Counted from the first letter of the stretch, positions 23,437 through 35,582 are shown. The stretch: 64,000 bases of DNA from Gaeumannomyces sp. JS-464 (GCA_002197995.1 NGZR01000001.1:2666001-2730000); one strand, 5' to 3'. The notes: a model not told the origin generated them from the letters alone. A program made the numbers and translations.

Positions 23437-24829
23437 ACTAAATCGCTAAGTGCGGAACACTGACTGTCGTCTGAATGCTGGATAGTCAAAGCTCTTGGGG
23501 AGCGCAGTCCTTCGGAGACGGCTAGACAGGCAGAATCAGGGGTTCAGGGGGTCTGGGCAAAGGGTGTAGTTGGAGGACGAAGATGAAGCCGAGGTAGAGA
23601 TGAAGCGAGTGAAGTGCTCGGCCTTTGGAGAAGAGATGCCCGGTCTTGGGTGAAAAAAAGAATGAGTTCAAGGGTGGGTCGGGATGCCCATGAGTGTAGG
23701 CTGACAGGTGGAAGCCGGCTGGAAAGACGCAGAGCTGCGTCACGAAAATACTATCAAACGATATGGCAAACGATACAGCCGCCGCGAGACCCAGCAGTGA
23801 GGTTCGACAAAGCCTGCGGTGCGCCCTACTGACGGATTGAGGCGACAAGTGAATGCCGGTTGGGGTTAGAAAGCGAGGGTAGCTGAGAATAAGAAAAGCG
23901 CTAGGTGGATCGCCGGGTCGAGTGAACTTGTGGCAGGTGCGGAACGTCGAGTTTTGGAGCAAGAAACCTTGGCATTTTCTCGAAAGAAAGAGCGATGAGT
24001 CCCTTGCATGTCAAGAGATCGCCGGCAAGAGTGCAGCTTCCGTCAACGGCTGGTGATATGATGTCTCCGCGATTTAGACCTCTTGCAGTACAGAGCTGTC
24101 AAGGTTGCTGCTGGTGGGTCTAGTGCGGCGGAGTTGGAGATACGAGAACAGAGGCTCCTTTTTGGAGTATCATTGACGACGCGAAGTGTCTCCAACTTGG
24201 CCAGGTTTGCGCGCATTGGAACATAAGTAGATATCTGGCCTGTTATGGAGGTATTGTAAGTCTGGACTTCTGCACGAAACGGTGACCCAAAAAGACGGCA
24301 CCAACAAGAAAAGGAGAGCCCTGGTTGGTGGCGTCTTGATCCTTGCAAGACAAGCCCATATGAATGATGTCCATAGATTGCTTGGGTGCTTGGGCAAGCA
24401 AGAATCTGGGGCCACCACCCGGATAGGTAATCACCAGGTGAGACAGCTGCTAATGGCTGTGATTGCTGCCATCCTTGGGTCTTCCAGATCGTGCGGCTAC
24501 TCTGGGTTATTGCCAGAAAATGGACGTCAAAGAGTTCGGAATCCAGGGTCGCACGGGTCGACTTGAACTGGAGTGGAGACGATGATGTTGCAGCTGCGCC
24601 ACCGCCCTGTGGCTCGCCCTTCCAATGGCGGGGCAAGCGGAGAGCATGAGCCTCATCTGGCCTGGCATCCACCCAGGCACGTAATTCGGGATGAGGCCAT
24701 CCATCTTGCCCGGCAGCGGGCCAACCTGCATCAATCCGCCTCGCGAGCTCCCCATCGACGAGACAGACCGCCGACCGCCCCAAGCTTTGGAGACCAGAGG
24801 AGCCTGTTGGCCCTCCTCACCCGCCAAAG
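23437..24829. other. Divergent promoter region threonine aspartase / ARP3
   Basis: About 1.4 kb between divergent starts. A 246-codon minus-strand frame at 24043-24783 is present but has no recognisable motif; treated as chance. Confidence 0.45.
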
Positions 24830-26780
24830 ATGGCCAACCAAACGCCGGCCGTTGTCATGGACAAGTGAGTCGGAATCTCGGGAGCTTGATGCCTGCAGGG
24901 GCAGCAACGCGGCCCAGCTACCAGCCACTAGACCTCTCCCACACCCATATAGACCTCGTCGCAAAAGAGCTTGCCGCCGCGTATACATGCACACATACTG
25001 ACAATATTCTGCACGCCTCAGCGGCACGGGTTTCTCGAAACTAGGTCTGTCCCCGAGCACCGCCTTCCAGCCTGCTATGGTCCATGCGGGGTACCATACC
25101 AGAAGGGCCCGAAGCCTCTCGACCTCGAGCTATTGTGCTGACTGCTTTTCTTCCTCACGAGCCAGGCTTCGCCGGTAACGACTCGCCTTCCTTCGTCTTC
25201 CCGACCGCCATCGCGACCAAGGGCCCCACCGGCGGTAGTGGAGGCTCCGGGTCAGGCCGCCCGGCAGTGGCCAACAAGCCGAGCTTCCTTACGGGCGGAG
25301 CCGGCCCTGGCGGCCACCTCTCGGGAAAACGCGGCACCGAAGACCTCGACTACTTTATTGGTGACGAAGCCGTTGCGGCATCGTCTGGCCCTGGTACAAC
25401 ATCCCGGCCTCCCAACGCGACGCTGGCTGGAGTATGACGTATGTCGGGGACATACTGGCTGACTGTCGAACTCTACAGGATATGGCATACATTACCCTAT
25501 TCGGCATGGACAAATAGAGAACTGGGTCAGTTTGCCTGCACATCACTCGGAAGCATGTCGAGATCAAGACACTTGGCAGTGCTGATACTGACTTGGCGGT
25601 GGCTGTGGTCCAGGATCATATGGAGCGCTTCTGGTCGAACTCGATCTTCAAGTACCTGCGAGTAGAGCCTGAAGACCACTTCTTCCTCCTGACGGAACCG
25701 GTACGAAAGCTCCATCACACCGCAACCGGCGCGGTCTCTTGGTGATGACCGGACACTGACCGCTATACGCTCCTGTCGCAGCCACTGAACCCGCCCGAAA
25801 ATCGCGAGAACACGGCCGAGATCTTCTTCGAGTCGTTCAACTGTGCCGGTCTGTACATCGCTGTGCAAGCGGTGCTGGCGCTCGCGGCATCGTGGACGTC
25901 GTCCAAGGTGCACGACCGGTCGCTCACAGGCACGGTCATCGACTCGGGAGATGGCGTGACGCACGTTATCCCAGTGGCCGAGGGCTACGTGATCGGGTCC
26001 TCGATCAAGTCGATCCCGATCGCGGGCCGCGACATTACTTACTTTGTGCAGTCGCTCCTCCGCGACCGCGGCGAGCCCGATTCGTCGCTCAAGACGGCGC
26101 AGGAGATCAAGGAGGAGTACTGCTACGTGTGCCCGGACATGGTCAAGGAATTTACAAAGTTCGATCGCGATCGGACGCGGTTCGCGCAGCATGTGGTGGC
26201 GCAACCCGGCGGCCGGCAGGTGACGGTGGACGTCGGGTATGAGCGGTTCCTGGCGCCCGAGATCTTCTTCAACCCGGAGATCTACAGCTCGGACTTTTTG
26301 ACGCCGCTGCCCGTGGTGGTGGACGGGGTGATCCAGTCGTCGCCCATCGACGTGCGCAGGGGCCTGTACAAGAACATTGTGCTGTCGGGCGGCAGCACGC
26401 TCTACAAGGACTTTGGGCGGCGGCTGCAGCGTGACGTCAAGCAGCTCGTCGACGCGCGCATCCGGGCCAGCGAGGTGCGAAGCGGCGGCGCCAAGAGCGG
26501 CGGCCTCGAGGTCCAGGTCATCACGCACAAGCGCCAGCGGCACGGCCCCTGGTTCGGCGGCAGCCTGCTGGGTCAGACGCCCGAGTTCAGGTCGTACTGC
26601 CACACCAAGGCTGAGGTGAGTTTTCTTTTTTGATTTCCCTCCATTTTGGTCTCCCCTGTGCTCGTCTCGATGATTTTGATACACATCTCTAACCGCCGTG
26701 ATCTCTCATTGCAGTACCAGGAGTACGGACCCGGAATCGTGCGGAGATTCGCTCTCTTGGGCGGTCCTGGTGGCTCGTAA
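24830..26780 (+). CDS. ARP3: Actin-related protein 3 (Arp2/3 complex)
   Basis: Nucleation subunit of the Arp2/3 complex, making branched actin at endocytic patches. Seven exons rebuild a full protein: 24830-24864 ([12 protein letters not shown]), 25022-25044 (a 23-nt exon, GTGFSKLG), 25166-25393 ([18 protein letters not shown] ... [17 protein letters not shown]), 25479-25525 ([15 protein letters not shown]), 25614-25700, 25782-26615 and 26715-26780. All borders are GT...AG and all phases fit. Actin-fold motifs are intact: phosphate loop [30 protein letters not shown], and [20 protein letters not shown]. The end is [12 protein letters not shown]. No frame break. Confidence 0.95.
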
Positions 26781-29264
26781 AGGGAATGGCTGGATACGTC
26801 GAGACGGCTCAAGAGATACGAACACGCATTCCTCGAGTCTAATCGAATTAGATATTTGCCCTCTGGTTTGTTGTACAGAAAATTAAGATAGTTTATCTCG
26901 CAGGGGAGGTGGTGTCGATAGGATGCGGCCAATTACTATTTGAAGATGAGCCTTTTTTTTTCTTCTGCCTGTTTTTTTAATTTTTTATTATCACACTACA
27001 TGGTGGATTCTCGCGCAGATCTCTCGTGATAGATGGATATCGCTGGGGTTCCTTGTAGAGAACTGACGTAAGAATTGTGAGACCACGGAGACATCATTGG
27101 CTTAGAACGCGCAGGCCGACACCGGCGGTCGAAAACGGGCAGGAGAAATTGGGTTACGGAGTGTAGAAACGGTGGTCTGTTCTCCCCAACTGCTGACCAG
27201 GATACCCAGGCCCGCCGCTCCTGCGGAAGGCGATTCGAAAGCCGAGGTCCAACCTTGGCGCCCGAGACGGCCGGAGCCGGGGTCCCGGTGCTTCTTTCGA
27301 GTGGAGATTTCCCACTTTGTCCGCTGCGGCCGGCCAAAAAGTGGCGTGATGGGTCGATCCCACCACCCTCAACGACCAGCTCCTTTCCCCTTGCATCCAC
27401 CTTGACCTTGCCCCTTGACCTTGCCAGCCAGCCAGCCCGGCCTCACCTTTGCATGCGAGACGCCTGGGAGATGCATTGCGCCCGGAACTGTCCTAGCGAC
27501 CCTTGATAGCGCTTCCCTTCGTCCTTGAGACGGCGCTGGTGGGGCCTCCGTTGGCCCTGCTAAGAGCCTAAGAGCCGCTTCGTTCAGCTATCTCGAGGAG
27601 CGCGGCGGCTGAAACCTCCCCCATCAAGTCGCGTGCGCCGTACGCGTACATACAGTTTGGGTGGCTGCGACTGACCGGCGAGACGACCCCGCGCTCCCAC
27701 GCCAAGGATTCCGGATGCCTCGTCCGGACGCTGCTCTGCTGCGGTTCGTCACGTCCGCCCTTGTCTCCTACCCTCCCAGAGCTTGTCTCCCAAGACCAAC
27801 TATTCGTCGCCCCTGCCAGCCTGCATGCGCTACCCACACCAGGTGTTCCCCTCTGGTTGCTTGTCTCGACGGGAGGTGTAGCTTGGCTCTGAGCACCTAC
27901 CGGCACCACCCTTGCCCTGAACGCCCTTCCCCGTATCACCCCTCTCCCCTCTCCATTTCCCCCTCAGGCACTACCTCCTCACGGCGCGAGGGACAGGGCG
28001 GACGGCGCGTCGTGAAGGACTCCTCCCGCTCGAACGGATGTCGCATCGACGTCGCTATGGGGCTAACTAGCCGCGCTGATCGACGGTGTAAGCGGCGTGA
28101 GCCTGAGCCGAGAAGGCCATTGTGCATAGCCGAGGACCCTTGACCCGGCTGCTGCATCTTCAAGCATCGCCGACGAACATCCTTCTATTCCCCGGGCCCT
28201 TCCTTGCCAGTGCGGAGAAGGCCTGTTTGGTTGGTTGCCTGCCGCCATCCCCAAGAAGCGCCGCGCTAGGTTTCCCCGGACCATCGAGACGTTATCTCTC
28301 CTGCGCCTTTGACACGCGCTGGGGAAACTTGGGGAAGAGTGAGTTTCCTGGGGCCCCGCATTGTTGGATCGGACGAGGGCGTGTGTCCTTTGCGTTGCTG
28401 CCGCAAGTGTGGAAACCTTGACGTTATAGCCCGCGTGAACTTGTCTGGTCCAAACTTCCTCCTCGCGGTCGACAGAATACCTTTCAATATGTATTCGCAT
28501 GCGCTTGGCCAAGGGCTTTGCATCGGATTCTAGACCTCGAGGGATCTAGCCAGATATCTCGGAGATGGCCATATAACACAAGTGAACAGGCACTGGGTGC
28601 CGACTTGGCGCCAGATAGAAAAAACAGCACCCCCAGAATATGCCTGCATCGAGCCAGGGGATGGCATTCTGGCACGCCAATGTTCCCCCTGCAAGGCGGA
28701 CCATCTTGACTTTCCCCGCACCGACCTTGCATATATTGTGGAGCGCTGGTCCGAGGAGGACGCGGCAGGCTTCACTCACACCACCTTTCCCGTCCTTCCT
28801 TTTCTCCAGAGGAGTGCCTTGTTTGCCACGACGCAAACTTGGAGAACCCCAAATCCCACACCTCTTTTCCCACAGCTTCTACCTGCCTAACCAAAATCGA
28901 TGATGCTTTCTCGCGCCTTGCTTCGAGCCGGAGCCCGCCAGGGAAGCAGATGGGGGTCATGCGCCCTGATCGGTCCGAAGCACCACTTCTATGGGGTGAC
29001 CAAGGAGAGTCAGGACCCCCATCGACTGCATCTCCCCTTGCCTCGTCCAATGTAAGTGTCTCGCTATTCGGTCTCGTCACCATCCCATCATCTTGGGCTT
29101 TTGTATAAATCACTGGCTGTCCGCCCTTCCTTCCATCGTGTTTTGTTTCTTCTCTTATCATCTACCTTATACACTTTATATACTAAGACCTTGGCGTGTC
29201 TTCCTGGGACGAACGATAGATACAGACCCTCAGATCTCGACAGTTTTCATCCCGTGTTGAAAGC
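26781..29264. other. Gene-free stretch upstream of the alcohol dehydrogenase
   Basis: About 2.5 kb. Many short open frames on both strands, none with a recognisable domain or good exon structure. The part before 29264 holds a TATA box and CT-rich DNA, as expected for a strongly expressed fungal gene. A long promoter or non-coding transcript is possible. Confidence 0.45.
29104..29109 (+). promoter_or_regulatory. TATA box of the alcohol dehydrogenase gene
   Basis: TATAAA 156 bases before the ATG at 29265, with pyrimidine-rich DNA between; typical spacing for a highly expressed fungal gene. Confidence 0.5.
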
Positions 29265-30408
29265 ATGGCGAACGTTCCTACAGAGCAGATGGCTCAGGTG
29301 GTGGAGAAGAGTGGTGGCCGTGAGTTTGCCCTGCCACACTGCCACTCCCTGTCTACCTATTTACGCCATGTCCACCACACAAGACTAAACATATACCCTC
29401 ACAGCTGTCGTTTACAAGAAGATCCCCGTCGCCAAGCCAGGGCCCGACGAGGTCCTGGTCAACGTCAAGTACTCGGGCGTGTGCCACACGGACCTTCACG
29501 CCATGATGGGCGACTGGCCGCTGCCGGCTAAGCTGCCCCTGGTTGGCGGCCACGAGGGCGCGGGCGTCGTCGTGGCGCGCGGCGAGCTCGTCTCGGACGT
29601 GCAGCTCGGCGACCACGTCGGCATCAAGTGGCTCAACGGCTCCTGCCTGTCGTGCAGCTTTTGTCGCCAGGGCGACGAGCCGCTGTGCCAGCAGGCCTTG
29701 CTGTCCGGCTACACGGTCGACGGCTCCTTCCAGCAATACGCCATCGCAAAGGCCGCGCACGTCGCCCGCATCCCCAAGGAGGTCGACCTAGAGACGGTGG
29801 CGCCCGTGCTGTGTGCGGGCATCACCGTCTATAAGGGCCTGAAGGAGTCTGGGGCCAGGCCCGGCCAGTTCGTGGCGATTGTCGGCGCCGGCGGCGGCCT
29901 AGGCGCCATGGCGCTGCAGTACGCGCGCGCCATGGGTCTGCACGCCATCGCGATCGACGGCGGCGAGGAGAAGAAGAAGGCGTGCCTGGGCGAGCTGGGC
30001 GCGACGGCGTATGTCGACTTCGCGACCAGCAAGGACCTCGTCGCCGAGGTGCGCGCCGCGACGCCCGACGGCATGGGCCCGCAGGCCGTCATCCTGCTGG
30101 CCGTCAGCGAGAAGCCGTTCCAGCAGGCGAGCGAGTACGTCAGGCCCCACGGCACCGTGGTGTGCATCGGCCTGCCGGCGGGCGCGCACCTCAAGGCGCC
30201 CGTGTTCGACACCGTCATCCGCATGATCACCATCAAGGGCAGCTACGTGGGCAACCGGCAGGACACGGCCGAGGCGCTCGACTTCTTCGCCCGGGGCCTG
30301 ATCAAGGCCCCGCACAAGACGGTCGGGCTGAGCGAGCTGCAGAGCGTGTACGAGATGATGAAGGAGGGCAAGATTGTGGGGCGGTATGTTGTTGATACTA
30401 GCAGGTGA
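29265..30408 (+). CDS. Zinc-dependent alcohol dehydrogenase (ADH1 type)
   Basis: Interconverts ethanol and acetaldehyde with NAD. 352 residues, matching fungal ADH1. One intron, 29320-29404, splits [19 protein letters not shown]. Catalytic zinc ligands: Cys in GVCHTDLHA and His in GGHEGAGVV, with a third Cys in [15 protein letters not shown]. The structural zinc loop has its four Cys in [15 protein letters not shown]. The nucleotide fold has [20 protein letters not shown], followed by an Asp ([13 protein letters not shown]) that favours NAD over NADP. Cytosolic; no targeting sequence. It converges on the Nudix gene, with only 151 bases between stops. Intact frame. Confidence 0.95.
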
Positions 30409-30559
30409 TTTTGGGTGGTCAGAGGGACGAGGTCGAGGAAGAATTTGGTCTTGTTTCTTGTCCGGAATAAACGACAAAAAAAATAAAAAATAAAATTAAT
30501 TGGATATCGCAGGCGCTGAAACGCGAGATCTGGATACAAGGATAATGGCTTTTTCCTTT

Positions 30560-31153
30560 CTACGATGACACCCGCGCTTTTCGCCGAGAAAAGGCGGCTT
30601 CGAGGGCAGCCTCCTGGCTGGGAAACGTGAACACCAGCGTCCTCCCATCCGCCTGGCGACCCCGAAACTCACCCTCGGAAGCCCACACAAAATCCTGGTG
30701 CTCTTCCGGGTCCAAAGTCACCGCCGCAGCAGACAAGCTAGCGACTTCAAACTCAAACGTCAGCTTCTGGAACGTGCGCCCCTCGTGCGCAAACTCGTGC
30801 GCGTGCACCAGCGCGACCGCCGCGGCGGGCACGAGCCCGGACTCCTCGCGCAGCTCGCGGGCCGCCGCCGCCAGGACGGTGGCGTCGCCGACCGGCTCGA
30901 CGGACCCGCCGGGCGTCTCCCAGCGGTCCGGCACCCAGTCCGAGGCGGCGCGCTGGACGAGCAGGACCTTGTCGTTCCGTGGGTCGAAGACGGCGGCGCT
31001 GGTGAGCAGCTCGTCCACGCCTGGCTGGGTCTGGAGGTACTGCGGGATCGGGACGTTGTACTTGAGGAGGTGGGCTGGGACGGCGAAGATTTGCGGTGGT
31101 GGCGGCGGCGTGGGTTCCGGGTTGTCAGGGGCGGCGGGGGTGCTGGAGGACAT
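30560..31153 (-). CDS. Nudix hydrolase
   Basis: 197-residue protein from the ATG at 31153. A proline-rich N-terminus (PEPTPPPPPQIFAVPAHLL) precedes a Nudix fold: LLTSAAVFDPRNDKVLLVQR, WETPGGSVEPVG, then RELREESGL, the metal-binding core of the Nudix box. The first Glu of the consensus box (GX5EX7REUXEEXGU) is not in register. The spacing between GG and RE is about two residues longer, with Asp nearby instead. Substrate is unknown; such proteins hydrolyse nucleoside diphosphate derivatives. Single exon, intact. Confidence 0.85.
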   Translation of the reverse strand: MSSSTPAAPDNPEPTPPPPPQIFAVPAHLLKYNVPIPQYLQTQPGVDELLTSAAVFDPRNDKVLLVQRAASDWVPDRWETPGGSVEPVGDATVLAAAARELREESGLVPAAAVALVHAHEFAHEGRTFQKLTFEFEVASLSAAAVTLDPEEHQDFVWASEGEFRGRQADGRTLVFTFPSQEAALEAAFSRRKARVSS

Positions 31154-31732
31154 TGCTTCAGGGCCTGTTCTGGATGGCGAGTGGGAGAAGGTCTTGTTTT
31201 TGGTTTTTATGGCTTGGTTTTATTCTCTCGGCAGCGCATTACGAAGGAAGAACTTGTGGATCATGGCTTGTCGCAATTTTGAGTATTGTCTTCTCGGGCA
31301 CAAACCATGTTCTTATACGGCGAGGTGTTCTCTCTGGGTGCGTCAGTGGTCAGCTACACCTTCACGCTATCAATTAGATGAGGCTCCGCATCCTGAATTT
31401 TGCACACAAGGCACCTAAGCACGCGCATTGAGCTAGCAAAGCACTTCAACATTGATCGACTAAAATTGCGAGGACAGATTATGCCTCGGGCTCCCAAATC
31501 AACTAGCTCAAGGCAGCAGCACTCGAAGTATCAAAATAATTGGCTGTCCGCGCCGCTGCTGCATGGTGGAGCATTGGCTGCACGCGCGGCATTAGGCATC
31601 CGTTCTAGCGCACAACCAGTCGCTCCCGTCTCTAGATCATCATCAAGGATTTGGGAGAATAGCTGGGTAAATGTCGCATTGTGGAATTATCAACCACACC
31701 TACCTACCTAACTATATTACCTTTTGCGCATC
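31154..31732. other. Intergenic, Nudix promoter side
   Basis: About 580 bases. A (CTAC)n-like patch at 31697-31711; otherwise no feature. Confidence 0.45.
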
Positions 31733-32238
31733 CTATTCCGACAGTATATAGCCCGGGAACTGACCTGGACGGAGGGCCAGCCTCAGATCGGGGATCCCTG
31801 GGCCATGGTGCATCTCGTCCTCGGGCAAGAAGTAAGCCTCCCGGAGACTCAGGCGATCCTCCGCCCAGCGCGGCCACCTCGCGTTTATGGGCAGGCGGCA
31901 GCGTGGACAGACCGCCCACAGGTCCAGAATGGGCCCCAGGTCCGGCAAGCTAAACTCCACGTCCTCAAAGGGCAACCCAAAGCCGAACTCGATGCCCTCG
32001 GGGGCAAGACCTCGACGACGCACGAGAGAGCGCCGTCGGCCTCGGCCACCTTGGCGCCGCAGGCGAGGCACTTGATGGCGCAGGGCACGATCCACTCCAC
32101 GGACTGAGGAGAGACGCCTCTCCACTCGGCAACGTCCTCAAGGGTGAAGCCGTAGCAGGCGGGCTCGCCCACGGTGGTGCCGGCGTACGCGTCTCCCTCA
32201 GGGTTGGCGATGGAGTCGGGGGTGTTGTTGGCACACAT
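31733..32238 (-). CDS. Small hypothetical protein with paired CxxC motifs, one frame break
   Basis: Starts at ATG 32238 (MCANNTPDSIANPEGDAYAG). A TATAAAT lies about 110 bases upstream. The first frame carries VEWIVPCAIKCLACGAKVAE. A second frame carries LAPEGIEFGFGLPFEDVEFS, LWAVCPRCRLPINARWPRW and ends PGQFPGYILSE at 31733. They join if one base is added near 32008-32020, in line with the other single-base breaks in this window. The result is about 168 residues with C-x2-C (KCLACG) and C-x2-C (VCPRC), which could form a zinc ribbon. Not recognised; probably lineage-restricted. Confidence 0.55.
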
Positions 32239-33295
32239 ATTGTTCGTCGATGGTTAGGGGAATAGGAAAGAGATGCTAGACAGTCGGACTGATTGATACC
32301 TGATGGCTCAGAAGGGCAATATCTGTGGGCCGAGAGATAAGCTGGCAGCCATTTATAGTATTATTATTGGATTGGCGGGATTAAAGCCCATAGTTGTATC
32401 TCTTTTGTAAACTAGAGTGCTCGCACCGTGACGGCAAGGCAGGCGGCTTGGAGGGCAAAGAGGGGCTGCTTTGTCTCACAAGGTCCTCATTCCGTGCTCT
32501 GGAGTCTAAAAGAATGGATAAGCGCGTGACCAAATGACAAAGGCGACCATCTTGCTCGGGCATTTTCTTTAGAGTTGGCGTCTTTATTCCAAGCCTTTAC
32601 GTCTTGGTCCCATGACCACCGTGTGGCTTGACACCGCAACCGGTACTGATTACGGATGTGGATGACAGCAAAAGACGGCTTGCCGGTATCGTAAAAGGAA
32701 AGAAATGAAGCGTAGAAACAAAGAAGGCCGCAAACAGATGTATGGCCGGAAGCTGCAGCGGCTGGGACATAGGAAGGCGCCGCCAAAGAGTATGCTTGAA
32801 CACTCGCGTCTGCTGCGCGATACGCTCGAGCTCGACGGTCGTGTCCTAGGTCTAGGGGCGTTCGGCAGGAGCTGTGAAGAAATTGTGCAAGAGAAATTAA
32901 ATTCTTCAAAAGGCAGTCGAAGGTCAACCCTTCAAATACGGGTATCATAGCATAGCTGATATTTTCATCTTGAAACGAATCGCCAATGTTCCCTTTTCCT
33001 TGGCCGTTTCTTTGATTCCTGTATGTTGTTCATATATCATCCCGTGAATACAGACAAAGAACCCGACGGACACGACCGAAACAGCTCCTTCGTTCAATGG
33101 CCCGATCACAGATCGAAACCTCTGGGCTCGATTATATAAACCCACAACGGGTTTCTAACTTTCCCCCGATCTATTCCATTAAATCACAGCACCAAGGTCT
33201 ACTCGAGCCCAAGATTAACACCAGCACCAACCTCCTATCACCGACATCTACACTCAGACTTACACTCACATCAACGCCAACATCCACCAGTCACA
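32239..33295. other. Divergent intergenic region
   Basis: About 1.05 kb between divergent small genes. No feature recognised except the TATA box of the gene at 33296. Confidence 0.45.
33133..33140 (+). promoter_or_regulatory. TATA box of the gene at 33296
   Basis: TATATAAA 156 bases upstream of the ATG at 33296, followed by a C/A-rich leader typical of fungal 5' UTRs. Confidence 0.5.
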
Positions 33296-33928
33296 ATGGT
33301 GTACTCCAAGATCAGGCATATCTACTTCCTTGCTCGCTTCAAGGCCGAGTATACCCAGGTGCTTACTTTCGAGTCTATGCGCGCCAAAGGGGAGGATTCC
33401 TTCATTTCAGGGAAGGAAAGACTCACGAAGAAGATCGAGAAGATCTTCGAGATGTTCTTGATCCCCGAGACGCACTTCAGAAATATCTCCTTCGAGTTTA
33501 TGCGTCGCGAATCGCACTCCAGCGATGACCCCTCGGATCCCCAAGTCACCCAGGCCATCGAAAAAAAGAAGCAGCTCTTGACCACCGAGTACGAGGAGCT
33601 GTTCAAGCTGATGTCCGAGGCTGAAAACGACCTCGAGTGCTTGCGCCGGGACGCCGATGAGCTGTTCGCGATTAAGGTCAAGGCGCAGAGCGCTCATACT
33701 GCCTTTGCTGCCGCGATCGCTCCCTTCGGCGACCGGGCGAAGAGGCGGAGCGAGAAGGTCTTCAAGGAGAAGATAAGCGAGCCGAAGCTTTCTACCTGGG
33801 AGACGCTCAACTGCATCAAGGCCTTCGAACCGCGACTGGAGGAAATCAAACGGCGAAGCAAAGATTTAAGCCCGAAGGCCGAGGAACAGCTTGCTAAGAA
33901 CGACAGTGTAAGCATCATAAGACTCTAA
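33296..33928 (+). CDS. Hypothetical charged, helical protein
   Basis: 210 residues in one exon with a good promoter context and an A/C-rich leader ending CACAATGG. The protein is rich in Lys, Glu and Arg with heptad-like stretches (QAIEKKKQLLTTEYEELFKL, EAENDLECLRRDADELFAIK, ERLTKKIEKIFEMF), so mostly alpha-helical and possibly coiled-coil. No signal peptide, membrane span or known motif. Not recognised; likely restricted to near relatives. Confidence 0.65.
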   Translation: MVYSKIRHIYFLARFKAEYTQVLTFESMRAKGEDSFISGKERLTKKIEKIFEMFLIPETHFRNISFEFMRRESHSSDDPSDPQVTQAIEKKKQLLTTEYEELFKLMSEAENDLECLRRDADELFAIKVKAQSAHTAFAAAIAPFGDRAKRRSEKVFKEKISEPKLSTWETLNCIKAFEPRLEEIKRRSKDLSPKAEEQLAKNDSVSIIRL

Positions 33929-34413
33929 TGCTAAGGCAAGCGAGCAAGATTCATGGCCGGTGGTTCCCACGGGCGCGTTTCCCCTGTCTTTTCCGCATTC
34001 GTTTGGGACTTTCTAGATGGCTTTTTTTTTTTTTTTTTTTTTTTTTTCCTTCGACTTGCATTAATTTTGCCCCCCTAATGTATCAGTTCCTTAACCAGCT
34101 GAAAGAGACCTCTATCTGAGGCCGTGTTTCTATTTCGTAAACGTATTTATTTGTTTATGCATAAAATGGGCCCTGCATTAAATACTTTGTGCGTGTGCCT
34201 CCTACGTGAATTTTGAGCATTTTGTCATGAAAAAAAAAAAACCAGGTTCTAGGAGGGGGGTGGCCATATTCTTCGCCAAATGACCGGCAATGGGACTGGA
34301 GAAGCCCGCGTTTTAATTTGGATCAAATCCAGCCAGGTCCAAATCGCTTAAAAGGAGCACCCCGACAAACACCCCAAAAGGAACAAGGCAGAGGGGGGAG
34401 GAAAAAAAGCGTT
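33929..34413. other. Convergent region with T26 tract
   Basis: About 485 bases. A 26-T homopolymer at 34022-34047 and an A/G-rich patch near 34210-34260. No gene. Confidence 0.5.
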
Positions 34414-35072
34414 CTAGTTTGCTGTATATATTGGTGTAGTTAGCACGCCGAATTCGACGCTGCTAGGTGACTCAAGCATTACAAACCACCCCGGACAGCC
34501 TGCTCGTCGGTGATGAGGAAGGGAACAATGACCGGCAGGGGAGGCAACTTACCACGCCGTATGGCCAGGTTCATCGCCATTCCTTGCATGTCAGTTGCGG
34601 ACACGGAGGACCCGAAGGCCGGGCGCGTGGCCGCCGCCTGCTGCTCCTGAGCCCAGTCCTCGCCGCGGGATCCCTTGGCCTCCCGGGCTTGCTCGGGCAC
34701 ACCCTCCTCGGCCCACTTGGGCAGGCGCGGTGCCGGTGGCAGGTTCACCGAGTACCGGAGGCATCCATCGATGTTGAAGAAGGCTCCCACGAGCTTGACG
34801 AACTCCTGGGCGAGGTTGATGTGGATGTCAATGAGGGCGTTGCACGTCCCGCAGCATGTCCACAGCAGCCGCTCGCCCGGGGGGCAGGTGCCCACCATCT
34901 CGAGGCAGTGGAGGCGCTCGAACTCGCCGGTGAGGATGTGGCAGGAGCCGCACTCGATGATGGCCACCGGCTTCCACATCGCCCGCTTCGGCGGCTGGAG
35001 GCAGGCGCCCGTCGAGAAGTCGGCGAGGTCGGGCGAGGTGAGGGTCCAGCCTGAGCCTGCCCGCGGATCCAT
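34414..35072 (-). CDS. Small hypothetical protein with Cys-rich core
   Basis: ATG 35072 (MDPRAGSGWTLTSPDLADFS). Cys are paired in IIECGSCHILTGEF, RLHCLEM, TCPPGERLLWTCCGTCNALI and NIDGCLRYSV, suggesting a zinc-binding fold. A 53-nt intron, 34552-34500 (GTAAGT...CAG), fits well after AIRRG. Splicing gives the end CPGWFVMLESPSSVEFGV... with the stop at 34414. Without splicing the frame stops at 34479, after DEQAVRGGL. Not recognised. It shares the general plan of two CxxC pairs with the protein at 31733-32238, but no clear alignment. Confidence 0.55.
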
Positions 35073-35582
35073 CCTTGTGACGGGATTGGGTGTTCGGGTG
35101 GCGGGTGCTGGGGTCCTTGCGTAGCTAGGTTCACGGGTGGTAGGTAAACTTAGCGAGCAGGCTGGTGCTGGATGGTCTGAAAAACAGGAGGAGGCGAACT
35201 GGTTACATCGCAGGAAATTTGCCAGGATATATAAGGCCAGGGCTCAAAAGACAATGGTAGTAACCCAAAGCTGGCTGCTTTGTTACTTTACATACTGTGA
35301 TTGTGCTAACGTTTGTTGTTTCCCCCAATCTGGTGTCCCCGTTCGTTAAACAATGCCTGTTGGGTGTTTGCCAAACGGAGCCGCCGTGCGCAACAAAGGA
35401 AAAAGGGCTAGGTGCCTCCCCCCACCTGCGAGGCACCCGGGAAGGCAGCCAGAGACGCAAAGAACCCTATCGACTCTAGCATTGATATTGACGGGTTGAT
35501 GAAGTTGGAAGGAACTGGGTCGGCCGCTAGGGTCGGTTCGTTGGCCAGGGTAGCGGGCGCGAGTGCGAAGTTGGAGGGAGGC

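Noticed and set aside
24043..24783. 246-codon minus-strand open frame between the threonine aspartase and ARP3
   Set aside because: No motif, no exon structure, unlikely composition; it overlaps the ARP3 leader.
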